From NCBI RefSeq assembly GCF_001485495.1, contig NZ_BCNF01000093.1, positions 1 through 35,904 of the forward strand: a stretch of 35,904 nucleotides of DNA, read 5' to 3'. Source of the stretch: Gordonia desulfuricans NBRC 100010 (GTDB lineage: Bacteria; Actinomycetota; Actinomycetes; Mycobacteriales; Mycobacteriaceae). The notes under the pieces were generated by a model, which was given only the letters and a program-made list of their open reading frames with translations, ran no database searches and had not been told where the DNA came from. Numbering within the stretch: the first letter of the stretch is position 1; every line of letters begins with the position of its first letter. Made by a program: the position numbers and the translations under genes. Below are positions 23,410-32,462 of this stretch, one piece after another.

Positions 23410-25321
23410 TTAACGAGAAGTGAGGCCGACCATTAGGATCTTCCGTGACCTTCCAAGGCGCCGTACAGTCGACTGCTCTGTCTGCAGTGACCGCAAAAGT
23501 TGCAGGTGCACCCACCCGATCTGCGATACGCCACAACTTCTCAAGGTCCTGCATATGCAGACCGCGCGCACGGACTTTGCATTCCCCAACAATCCATTCA
23601 CCGTTGCCAAGTACAGCAAGAACATCAATCTCAGAAGACGGATTCTGCGAACCCGCTTCGAACAATTCGACGCCAGGGTAGACACCAAACAACGATCCAT
23701 CGCGCCGCCCGAGCACCTGAGCAAGTTGACGCATCGCCAGCAGCGCTGGAAGTGCGTCAGACTGATTTGCTCGGAGAAGTGTCTCGCTAGCCCGATACTG
23801 ATGGTCGATCTTCATCGCATCGAAAGGGTCTGCGATTTCCCGCCCACAGCCGTGACAGATCAGAACAGGCACTGTGTCCTTGAGTGTTCGCCACTGCGTG
23901 TGGTTGCAGCTAGGGCAAATGGCCTCAATACCGCGCAAGAGAACCCTATGCGCCAGCGCCCAGCCAATCCACGCTGACGTTTCGTTCTTCGAGAGTCGAA
24001 GGTAGCCCCTTATTCGGTTGAAATTCATATAGGTAGTCTCGTCGAGTTCTGGTGACCCAATTGCCTCATCAAGTCGAGAAGACAAGGCATCGTACTTGTC
24101 CGCCGCGGTCAGCTCGTCTGACCCCGCCAGGAATTGATCTAGCCGGCGTTTGACCAAACTCGAGTGACCTCGCCGCGTGAGGTTCGACATCAGTTCGATT
24201 ACACCCGGGGATGCCAGCATTGAAAGGTCCCCGGAGGTCGCTCGAACTAGATGCTCGCCCGCAACGCCAGGTTCACTGAGTCGGACTGTGAGTGAACGGT
24301 CTGCTGCGAGAGCTCGCAGAACCTCCAACCCGCTCGGAACGCAGATCTGAGAGAACCCATTGAGGCGACCTACCGTAGAGAGCTGGCCGTGGAGATAGCC
24401 AGTTTCCCCGTACCTGCCTCTCCGCATCGTGGCACTCGGAGGCAGTCTGTGCCTAGAGATGATCGTCGTACTTCTGAGCCACGTTGCATTGCTCGACCCT
24501 AAGTAATGTTGGCCTAGGACCTCGATATCAGTCGGCGTGAAGGATGCGATGGCTGCTTCGCCGGCTTCGAACTGCGCGATATCAGTTGATGTCACGCAGT
24601 AGCCAAATATCGGTCCAATCAGCTTTTTCGAATCAACGACCCGCAAGGTCGTGGCCTCAGCGAGGTCTTGCAGCCGGTCCATTGGAACACTCAGCGATGT
24701 TAGTGCGATATCATTGGCAAATCCGAAATGGTGATGAACATTGAACTCATGCTCTAGGTAAACCAAGTCACCAAGCACACTATTTGTCAGAGGAATAGCG
24801 AGTGGGAGCTTTTTGGGGTGGGCGAAACGTGCCCGCAGATTCCATAGCAGAGCTAAGTCCGAAATACTTCCTGGTTCGTAAACAACAATTATGTTTGGAC
24901 CAAACGATGAACGTTCCGGCGATTCCCCCCAAGTGAACCGTGAGTTTGCTGGGAGCCCCTTGTTGAATCCCGCCACCATTCCAGATGGAAGGCGTTCTCG
25001 AGTCAACGAGACAGCGGAGGTAGCTGTCGGATCAGTTGTACGAGCGACGAGATCCTGAATCGATGGGTCGTCGACACCCTCGATCGTCAGAATGTCCTCG
25101 AACTTCAGGTCGATCCTCAGGTTGTTGTATCGGTTACGGTCTCGATCAGGAGCTTCGGGAAGACTTCCCAGAACCCCTAAGTAGGCGATGTACCACGGGT
25201 CGTCCTTGGACAGGCCTCGCGCCGTTAGCACTCGACGTCTCGACAGCTCTGCCACCTCTATAAGCTGAAGGAGTAGTGATTGAGTTGATCCTGAACCGAG
25301 GCCAGACAAGTCATCCGCCAT
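23410..25321 (-). pseudogene. Zinc-ribbon/PD-(D/E)XK nuclease-like defence protein, interrupted by IS21
   Basis: The main part of an otherwise unrecognised large protein. From the ATG at 25321 (MADDLSGLGS; 25378 is an alternative with GGAGG directly adjacent) it runs through QSLLLQLIEVAELSRRRVLT, then EPGSISDLALLWNLRARF. A zinc ribbon CPSCNHTQWRTL...CHGCG lies in the last third. Next is EIDVLAVLGNGEWIVGECKVR, where Asp and Glu-x-Lys match the PD-(D/E)XK restriction-nuclease core. IS21 inserted after PHFSL; as read now the protein ends with nine IS-derived residues (MTALIEIPQ) and lacks 66 C-terminal residues (20781-20980). The nuclease motif itself survives. Beside a methyltransferase relic this suggests a restriction or phage-defence role; no named family is claimed. 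Confidence 0.75.
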
Positions 25322-25386
25322 TGAACGGCTGAGGATCGAACGTCCGTCTATACCGTCAATGTTGCTTGCGACCAGCATCCTCCGAC

Positions 25387-26973
25387 ATGGTGGAGGCAGC
25401 GTCGAAGAAGGTCGAACGCGCACAGTTAAGCCTGGATGTCACCGGCGACATCAAGGTGACGCTCGACCACTTCTACGGAATCGAGATCGAGGAATGGCCA
25501 GCGCGTATCGCGGAAACCGCCTTGCTGCTCGTCGACCATCTCGCCAACCAGCAGATGGCCGTCGAGTTCGGCATAGCCCCGGACCGACTCCCGATTGTCA
25601 TCGCACCGACCATCAAGAACGCCAACGCCCTCCATACCGACTGGGCGTCTCTGGTTCCGGTGTCCGACGACGTAGTCATCCTGGGAAACCCTCCCTTCAT
25701 CGGCCAGTACACCAAAACAGCGCAGCAAACCACCGACACCAAGACCATCTGGGGTTCCCGCTACAACGGTTACCTCGACTACGTCACCTGTTGGTATGCG
25801 AAGGCCATCGACTACTACGGCAAGCACGCTGGCAGGTGGGCTTTTGTGTCCACCAACTCGATCTGCCAAGGCGAACCAGTGGAGTTTCTGTGGCGGCCGA
25901 TTCTCAACGCCGGGTGGAGATGTCGCTTCGCTCACCGCTCCTTCCAGTGGGTCACCGAAGCCCCTGCCGGGGCAGCCGTCCATGTGTCCATCATTGGCTT
26001 CGACAAGCTCACGAGCCCGAAGCCGATACTGTGGACGTACCCGGAGGGCGGCAAGGGCGAAGGCAACCCTCGCCAGGTACCCAACATCAATCCCTACCTC
26101 GTCGATGCACCAAATATTCTCGTCAGCAACCGGACGAGGCCGATCAGCCCTGTCATGCCGGTAGTGACAAAAGGGAATCAGCCTACGGATGGCGGGAATC
26201 TGCTGATTGCTCCAGCCGAACTTGACTCAGTCGCAGCCGATGCCATCGCTGCCAAGTACATACGTCGATTCGTCGGAGCTCGCGAACTCATCCATGACTT
26301 GCCCAGATGGTGTCTGTGGCTTGACGGCGCGCGTAAAGCGGACCTGTCTAACAGCTCTGTTCTCCGAGATCGGATCGCGGCTGTGAAGGCAATGCGTGAG
26401 GAAAGTTCGAAAGCTGCAACCGTAAAGAAGGCCGCAACGCCTCACTTGTTCGACGAACGACGTCACCCCGATACCGACTATCTTGCGATTCCTCGCCACG
26501 TCGGAGAGTCCCGCCGCTACTTCACTGCGCGGCGCTTCTCGACCGACGTGATCTGCGGTGACGCGAACTTCCTGGCACCGGACAGCGATGGATTCCTGCT
26601 CGGCATCCTGTCGTCGTCGATGTTCATCGCCTGGATGCGAGCGATCGGTGGACGCATCAAGTCAGATCTACGATTCTCGAACACGTTCACCTACAACACG
26701 TTCCCCATGCCCGAGGTAACCGACCGGCAGCGGAAGGCCATCACCCAGGCCGCAGGCGGGACTATTGCTGCCCGTGAGGCTCATCCCGGTATGTCCTTGG
26801 CAAAGTTGTACGACCCGGTTGCTATGCCCGATGACCTCATCGCGGCGCACGACGCGGTCGACGAGGCGATCGACAAGCTTTTTGGCCGAGGCGATCTGTC
26901 CACGGAATCAGGCCGCCAGAAGATGCTTTTCAAGCGCTACGCGGCGATCACGGGACAGGACTCTCTCTGCTGA
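25387..26973 (+). pseudogene. MmeI-like DNA methyltransferase, N-terminal part missing
   Basis: 528 residues remain from the first in-frame ATG. Present: FYGIEIEEWPARIAETALLL (the acidic SAM-binding motif), GNPPFIGQ (catalytic NPPF, adenine-N6 type), NGYLDYVTCWYAKAIDY, and a target-recognition half with IPRHVGESRRYFTARRF, LLGILSSSMFIAWMRAIGGRIKSDLRFS and YNTFPMPEV. Missing: the SAM motif I (DPACGSGNFL type) and everything before it, including the helical and nuclease parts of a full MmeI-like enzyme (usually about 900 residues). The cut is at about 25370-25390, just where the reversed nuclease gene begins, so two pieces of DNA were joined there. It is probably inactive as a methyltransferase. 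Confidence 0.8.
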
Positions 26974-27339
26974 TCTGAAGCATCAGTCACCGCGAGGTGT
27001 CATCGTCCAAGGCTGGTGCGCTCTCGAGAACGCCTTACGGTCGTGGCGAAGAGGCTCGGCGCGGAAACCGACGCGGACCTGGCTGGCGCATCTTAAGTGC
27101 CTGATCGCCCCGAATATCCAGGAGCTACCGTCGGACTTTAGCTCGGTATGCCCGGCTGGTGGTGCGATTCACTAGACGCGGTTCTGCTCGAATCGATTAT
27201 GCAGCAGACGAATATGCAGCGATACCAGCAGAGGTTCAATATCGGATCTTCCACGCCTGGGCATATCGGCCTTCAAGAGTATTTGTGTACATGCTCTGCA
27301 CTGCGCTACCCAGTAACTGAGCAGTGTCGGCAACAGAAC
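26974..27339. other. Non-coding stretch between methyltransferase and IS remnants
   Basis: No gene recognised on either strand; base composition is mixed and frames are short. It probably holds unrecognisable remains of the IS3-type element whose later part begins at about 27340. Confidence 0.4.
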
Positions 27340-27660
27340 GGGCGGAGATGGTGCGGCTTCGATCCGAGGTCGCCGAGAAAGGCGCCGGACATAACATCTC
27401 TGACAGGAGTATCGGCATACTTTGCTGCGCAACAACTTCGGTGAGCAAGTTCGAGCTCATCGCCGCGGAGGGCGCCAACCACGACCCCACACGGCTGACC
27501 GAACTGCTCGCCGGTGTCCCGATCAGGGTTCTCTGCGCGGGCGGCCGGACGACGAAGCCCGAGGTTGTCGGCGCGTACGCAGCGGCGCCGGGATCTGAAA
27601 GTGAAGATCCTGGCGCACTGGAAGGCCTCCCGGCGTACCTACGGTTCGCCGCGGATCACC
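27340..27660 (+). mobile_element. IS3-family transposase remnant
   Basis: End of orfA (RAEMVRLRSEVAEK, then after a frame change LTGVSAYFAAQQLR) followed by the start of orfB (VSKFELIAAEGANHDPTRLTELL). After another frame change it reads GVSRSGF, then ARTQRRRDLKVKILAHWKAS and RRTYGSPRIT. At least two frame changes and a cut after YGSPRIT show it is dead. The DDE core is gone. Confidence 0.7.
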
Positions 27661-27910
27661 CAGCTGCTGTTTCGACTCGTCGCCGGCGGTTACGAACGCC
27701 GCTCCCTGGCTATCGCCTCCCACTGGCCCTTCGAGCAATGGGGACGGTTCCTACCCGAACACACCACCGCGGTCAGCATCCTCGACCGTCTATGACGGCG
27801 ATTCATACCGCATGACCCACCGAACGGAGGCGCCCCACCACTGACCAAACCCGCACAAGGCGGGGACTTCTACTTGGCCACCAGCGGGGACATCAAACTG
27901 GCCGTTGACA
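27661..27910 (+). mobile_element. IS21-family remnant (IstB end and element terminus)
   Basis: Fused directly to the IS3 remnant. LLFRLVAGGYERRSLAIAS, then WPFEQWGRFLPEHTTAVSILDR, matches the last third of an IstB ATPase. A small deletion follows, then YDGDSYRMTHRTEAPHH and stop (about 27793-27843). The following bases read GGGGACTTCTACTTGGCC and GGGGACATCAAACTGGCC, terminal-repeat-like for an IS21 end at about 27910. It differs from the intact IS21 at 20985-23409. Confidence 0.6.
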
Positions 27911-28132
27911 CGACGTCACCCGAACCCCTGTCGGACGGCATTAGCGAGTTCCGTGGACGTCGTATCGCCCGACCGCCCACATCACCATCGTCAGACCACC
28001 AGTCCCCTTCTCGGTAGACCACCCCAATATGGGTCTCCCGCGCGTCGCGTCGGAGTGGTCTCCGGACGATCACCCTCGGCCGTCATGCCCCGAAACGCAC
28101 TTCCCAAACCGGAGGTTCCAGCTCCGCCGCCG

Positions 28133-28771
28133 TCAGAGCTCAACGGTGAGCTCGGGCAGTTCCCGATGGCAGATGTCACGCGCTTCGGCGGCGTCGACAC
28201 CGAGCATGATCAGCGCGCGTTCTGCGAAGAGGTCGGCCGTCGGGCCGGCCGATACATCTCGGGACTCCAGCATTTGAAGAAGACCGAGAAGTAGTCCTCC
28301 GACCATCATCACGCCCGCTTCGGGATCGGTCACAGTGAATCGACCGGAGGCAATTCCGCGCTCGATGTCTTCCACGGCACCTGGCCGCAGGCCTCGGTCG
28401 GTCAGGAGAACCTGTGCGCCGGAGTTGAGGACCAGCTGAGCCATCGTGGGGTGCGCATGCTGGAGACGGCCTGCAAGTCGGAAGCTGCGGCCGAAGATCT
28501 CGGCCGGGTCGGTCAGCCCGGCGGTTGCCTGCTCGCGAAGCGCGGACCACCCGTCCAGTGCTTCTGCCACTGCAGCAGCGAAGAGCTCCTCTTTGGTCGA
28601 GAAGTGGTTGTAGAACGTGCCGAAGCCGACGTCTGCGGCATCGGTGATCTCTTGGATACTCACGGTCGTTCGCCCGCTCGACAGCAGGTCCGTTGCTGCG
28701 GAGATGAGGGCAGCGCGTGTGCGCGCCTTTCGCCTGTCGCCGCGGCTGGAAGGTTCTGCCTTCGCGGTCAT
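28133..28771 (-). CDS. TetR/AcrR family transcriptional regulator
   Basis: 212 residues. N-terminal helix-turn-helix RKARTRAALISAATDLLSSG, then SIQEITDAADVGFGTFYNHFSTKEEL. The ligand domain has FGRSFRLAGRLQHAHPTMAQLVLNSG and VMMVGGLLLGLLQMLE. AAAGG lies just upstream of the ATG. It is divergent from the MFS gene, but only 11 bases separate the start codons because the MFS gene has lost its beginning, so the original shared promoter is probably gone. Confidence 0.9.
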   Translation of the reverse strand: MTAKAEPSSRGDRRKARTRAALISAATDLLSSGRTTVSIQEITDAADVGFGTFYNHFSTKEELFAAAVAEALDGWSALREQATAGLTDPAEIFGRSFRLAGRLQHAHPTMAQLVLNSGAQVLLTDRGLRPGAVEDIERGIASGRFTVTDPEAGVMMVGGLLLGLLQMLESRDVSAGPTADLFAERALIMLGVDAAEARDICHRELPELTVEL

Positions 28772-28782
28772 CGTTGCCTTTC

Positions 28783-29943
28783 ATGACACTTCATCAGAAC
28801 CTGTCGGTGCATCTCACCTCCGACCTGGGGCAGGCGGCCGCGGTGGTGGGTGCGATCCTCGGGCTGCGGACGGTGGCCCAGCAGGGGATGTTCTTTGTCG
28901 GCGGCACCATCGCCGACCGGATCGGCACCCGGCGGACGGTGCTGGTGGGCTGCGCGGTCCGCGTGTCCGGACTCGTGTGCCTCGGGATCAGTACCTCCGT
29001 CCTCGGCGCCGCAATCGGTGCAGTGCTCACCGGGTTCGCCGGCGCACTCTTCTCCCCCGCCGTGGAGGCCGAACTCGCCCGCAGCTCAGACACCGCCGAC
29101 GCCTCCCACGCGCGGATCGACGCCTTCGCGCTGTTCAACGCGTTCGGCCAGATCGGCGCGTTCACCGGACCGCTTCTCGGCGCCCTGCTGCTCAACGTCG
29201 ACTTCCGCACCGTGGCGTTCACCGGCGCCGCGGTGTTCGTGCTGATCGGCGCCGCACAGTGGCGATGGATGCCCGCGCACCGTCCGCCCCCGACACGCGG
29301 CTCGGTCCTGTCCGGATGGCGCGACATCGCGAGAAACCGTGTGTTCCTGAGTTTCTCCCTGGCGGTCGGCGTCTCGCTGGTCGCCTACAACCAGCTGTAC
29401 CTGCTCGTGCCCATCGAACTCGACCGCGGTTGGGGCGACCAGGAACCCCTCGGTGTCCTGCTCGCCGCCTCGTCGCTGGTCGTGGTGATCGCGCAGATGC
29501 GGGTCACGGCCTGGGCCCGTCGACGATCTCCCACACGCGCGATGACGCTCGGCCTCGGCACCGTCGCCCTGGGGCTGGTCGCCATCGGCACCGCAGCTGC
29601 CGTCGGCTCCCGGGCGGCCACACTCGTCGGTGCACTGCTGTTCGTGCTGCTGCTCGCGACGGGGCAGATGATCACCGGTCCGACGGCGCGAGCGGCGATT
29701 CCCGGCTTCGCACGCGAGCAGCATCTCGGCTCCTATTACGGCGTGTACGCGTCCATCGGCGGAATCCTCGTACTGCCCGCGTCGGCTGCGGTGGGTGCCG
29801 TGGTCGACACCGTGCCCGACACCGCCCTGGGACGGGCCGCGCCCTGGGGTCTGCTGGCCGGGCTCGTGCTCGTCGCCGCGGCGTCACTGGGACCGATCAT
29901 GCGACGGCAGGACCGACGCGGACAGACCGCCGCCCGCGCCTGA
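28783..29943 (+). CDS. MFS transporter, first membrane segment missing
   Basis: 386 residues from the ATG at 28783 (MTLHQNLSVHLTSDLG). About eleven membrane segments follow, with the MFS loop motif between helices 2 and 3 (GGTIADRIGTRRTVLVG) and the second-half equivalent region near AWARRRSPTRAMTLG. In relatives a first helix precedes the MTLHQ text; here the in-frame bases just upstream still read LPF, then run into the TetR start region. So the gene was cut at about 28765-28780. Function as a transporter is doubtful. Likely once a drug exporter controlled by the adjoining TetR. Confidence 0.82.
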   Translation: MTLHQNLSVHLTSDLGQAAAVVGAILGLRTVAQQGMFFVGGTIADRIGTRRTVLVGCAVRVSGLVCLGISTSVLGAAIGAVLTGFAGALFSPAVEAELARSSDTADASHARIDAFALFNAFGQIGAFTGPLLGALLLNVDFRTVAFTGAAVFVLIGAAQWRWMPAHRPPPTRGSVLSGWRDIARNRVFLSFSLAVGVSLVAYNQLYLLVPIELDRGWGDQEPLGVLLAASSLVVVIAQMRVTAWARRRSPTRAMTLGLGTVALGLVAIGTAAAVGSRAATLVGALLFVLLLATGQMITGPTARAAIPGFAREQHLGSYYGVYASIGGILVLPASAAVGAVVDTVPDTALGRAAPWGLLAGLVLVAAASLGPIMRRQDRRGQTAARA

Positions 29944-30117
29944 CCCCGACCCGGAACCCGACCGGGTGCCTCACACCGTCACGCCGGCGCGATCTGGTGC
30001 TGGGGCCAGAACACGTCGGCGAGCAACGTGGGCTGGACCGACTGCTCCGGCGAGGCCGACCAGCACACTCACCGCAGATGGTTTCGAACACTCGGTATGC
30101 ATGCCATGATCGGATTC
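29944..30117. other. Intergenic region before the UPF0158 fusion gene
   Basis: No gene seen. It separates the truncated MFS gene from the next rightward gene and probably holds that gene's promoter; no clear -35/-10 pair stands out. Confidence 0.3.
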
Positions 30118-31293
30118 ATGGCTCAGGACTGGTTGTCGGTGACGGTGGAGCTGCTCGGGGGCCCTCGCGAGGATGTGTGGCCACGCCCGGCGAGAGTGCT
30201 CGCCGTCAGCCCATCACACACATTCGCAGAACTGGCGACCGCCATCAGCGTCGGCTTCGGAAGGTGGTCCACGCCGCAGCCCGGTGGCTTCACGCTGCCC
30301 GACGGGCGGACCCAGGATGTCGACGACTCCGCCGTCGCCGAGCTGCTCTCGCGCGGCGCGGTCTTTCGTTTCGTCGACTCCGCCGGGGGCTGGACGCACG
30401 CGTGCACCATCGCGGACCTACCGATCGATCCTCGCGATGTGCTCGGCGGCGAACCGGATACTCCGACCCCCTATCAGGGATGGGGCACGATCCCCGACCC
30501 CTTCGGTCGCAGGTGGCTGGACTACGAGGAAACCATCGAGATGCCACCCCGGCCCGCCGGCACGCACCCGATGTTCAGTCCGGACTGGCCGGCTGTGGAC
30601 ACCTCCGATCCGGTCGATCACCGCGAGGTCCGGGGAGCGGTGTACATGAAAGACATCGACCGGTTTCTCGCCGCCGTGCTCGGCCGCGACGTGACCCCGG
30701 CGCTGCAGCACGTGGGGTCGGGGGTCGTCTTGGCATTGCGGGCGGGACGAGACGCGGCCGAACCGATCGCCCGCGCGGTCATCGACGGGCTGACTGACCG
30801 CGAGGGCCCCGGTGACGCGATCCTCGCCGAGGATCTGCAAGCACTCCTGCGTGGCGAACCACTCCCCGGGAAGGTGGTGCCGGTCCAGCTCGACGAACTC
30901 GAATACACACTCCACAGCAACAGCAGGGAGTGGACTTACGGATTCATCGACCTCCATACCGGCGCGGTGCGTGACGGCGGTGCCACCGACCCGGGAATGG
31001 TCGGCGAAGATGCCGCGATCGATGTCGACGAGGACATCGACCGCTGGTTGATGTTCGACAAGGTGTCCTCGCGTGAGGGCTGGAAAGACATGGCCGCCTT
31101 CGCCGAGCAACAGCGTGACGCGGACGTGCGCCAACGCATGGAACATGCACTCGAGGGCCGCGGCGCATTCCGCAGATTCAGGGACCTTGTCTCCGACGAA
31201 GGGCTGCTCGACGAATGGCGTACCTTCTCCGACGAGCGCAAGATCGGACACGCCCGGGAGTTTCTCGCCTACAAGGGAATCCGAGTCGGCTGA
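30118..31293 (+). CDS. Fusion of pRiA4b ORF-3-like domain and UPF0158 domain
   Basis: 391 residues from the ATG at 30118 (MAQDWLSVTVELL); in-frame ATGs at 30100 and 30109 are alternatives. The N-terminal part (about 1-115) resembles plasmid pRiA4b ORF-3 proteins: SVTVELLGGPREDVWPRPARVLAV, then SHTFAELATAISVGFGRW. The C-terminal part (about 260-391) matches UPF0158: DELEYTLHSNSREWTYGFID, IDVDEDIDRWLMFDKVSSREGW, GRGAFRRFRDLVSDEGLLDEW, ARE-FLAYKGIRV. A middle stretch (about 190-235) has ALQHVGSGVVLALRAGRD. Both families are of unknown function. No membrane segment. Monocistronic. Confidence 0.75.
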   Translation: MAQDWLSVTVELLGGPREDVWPRPARVLAVSPSHTFAELATAISVGFGRWSTPQPGGFTLPDGRTQDVDDSAVAELLSRGAVFRFVDSAGGWTHACTIADLPIDPRDVLGGEPDTPTPYQGWGTIPDPFGRRWLDYEETIEMPPRPAGTHPMFSPDWPAVDTSDPVDHREVRGAVYMKDIDRFLAAVLGRDVTPALQHVGSGVVLALRAGRDAAEPIARAVIDGLTDREGPGDAILAEDLQALLRGEPLPGKVVPVQLDELEYTLHSNSREWTYGFIDLHTGAVRDGGATDPGMVGEDAAIDVDEDIDRWLMFDKVSSREGWKDMAAFAEQQRDADVRQRMEHALEGRGAFRRFRDLVSDEGLLDEWRTFSDERKIGHAREFLAYKGIRVG

Positions 31294-31386
31294 CGCGGGC
31301 ACCGACAGGCGCCCGCCGCCGCCTCTTGACACACCGAACTCCGCGGGGATTCACTGAAAAAGCTCGTGCTCGTCCACTCGACCTCG

Positions 31387-32289
31387 ATGAGGCGCCCCAT
31401 GCGACACATGGCCTCCCCGGAACCGGCTCGTCGACCACGACTGCGAGAACCGCGGCGACGGCGCTCCGCCGGTGTGGTCGTGATGGTCGTCGCGCTGGTG
31501 GGGCTGACGCTGTCGACGTCGGCGACAGCGGTGGCCGCCCCCAGCGGATCGGCGACCGGATTCGCCCAACCGTTCGCGGGTGCACCTGCTTTCGAGGCTG
31601 TGGCGCCACCGGAGATGACAAGCCCAGCACAGCTGAACCAGCCACTCGGCCAGGCTGCGACCGAGCGGATCGCCGCAGCGATCGGACTCTCACCCCAAGA
31701 TGCCCTGTCCGAACAGCAGTATCGGGCACTGCTCAGCGGGGGCGGCGTGGGCGGTGATCGCGATGCCGCGAAGACCATCGACGCCTGCCTGATCATCCTC
31801 ACCAACACCGTCGGCCGGCCGATGTACGGCGGCTCGGTACTCGGCAGCTACGGCCTCTACGTCGACAGCCACGGTATGTTGCAGAGTCCGGCCAACGCGA
31901 GTGCGCCGACCCGACAGGTCAACACGCTGCTCGCACCGGGCGCCTACATCGGCACATGGATGCGCAACAACGGTGCGACGCACAGCCTGCTGGCGCTGTA
32001 CCGCTCGGCCTATTCCGTTCAGGCTCCCTTCGGCTTTGCCTCACAGCAGATCTCAGGAACCGCACAATTGGTCACCAACACCCGGGGCGGGATCACGACG
32101 ACGGTCGGGATGTCGATGGCACCACCGCTGTGGGTGGTGAACTTCGCCCTCATCTACATCGTGAAGCCGACGCTCGCCGCCACGATGCCCGCCTACTGGG
32201 CGCCGATCCCCCAGACGGTGGTGAACGCGATCGAGGCCAGCCCTTCCGGCCAGGTTCCCTACCATCAGTTCGCCTCGTACTTCGACTGA
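31387..32289 (+). CDS. Secreted protein of unknown function
   Basis: 300 residues from the ATG at 31387. A very basic start (MRRPMRHMASPEPARRPRLR) is followed by a hydrophobic segment (SAGVVVMVVALVGLTLS) and an AVAAPSG signal-peptidase site, so export is likely. The mature part has ERIAAAIGLSPQDALSEQQYRALL, DACLIILTNTVGRPMYGGS and a later hydrophobic stretch LWVVNFALIYIVKPTLAATM. I do not recognise a domain. A GTG at 31366 is an alternative start. TTGACA at 31326-31331 could be the -35 box, with no clear -10. Confidence 0.75.
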   Translation: MRRPMRHMASPEPARRPRLREPRRRRSAGVVVMVVALVGLTLSTSATAVAAPSGSATGFAQPFAGAPAFEAVAPPEMTSPAQLNQPLGQAATERIAAAIGLSPQDALSEQQYRALLSGGGVGGDRDAAKTIDACLIILTNTVGRPMYGGSVLGSYGLYVDSHGMLQSPANASAPTRQVNTLLAPGAYIGTWMRNNGATHSLLALYRSAYSVQAPFGFASQQISGTAQLVTNTRGGITTTVGMSMAPPLWVVNFALIYIVKPTLAATMPAYWAPIPQTVVNAIEASPSGQVPYHQFASYFD

Positions 32290-32462
32290 GATCAACTGCG
32301 TTTCAAGCCAATCACCGCACAACGACCGACCATCTCGCGGTGGGCGGGACGTGACCGTCCCAGTGCCGACGCTTGCGTGAACACCGATCGCATGCCATTC
32401 TTGGCAACCGTGATGACATTCCCCATCGGAAAGGCGCACTCCGCCACCATCAGGTGACCGCG

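Noticed and set aside
20985..28130. A named defence system such as DISARM or BREX
   Set aside because: There is a methyltransferase and a nuclease-like gene, but no helicase, PglZ, DrmA/B or similar partner, and both genes are broken.
27917..28132. Possible gene between the IS remnants and the TetR gene
   Set aside because: Short frames on both strands with no start signals or recognisable text.
28617..30797. 726-residue Arg-rich forward frame
   Set aside because: Shadow of the MFS and UPF0158-fusion genes; composition typical of wrong-frame high-GC DNA.
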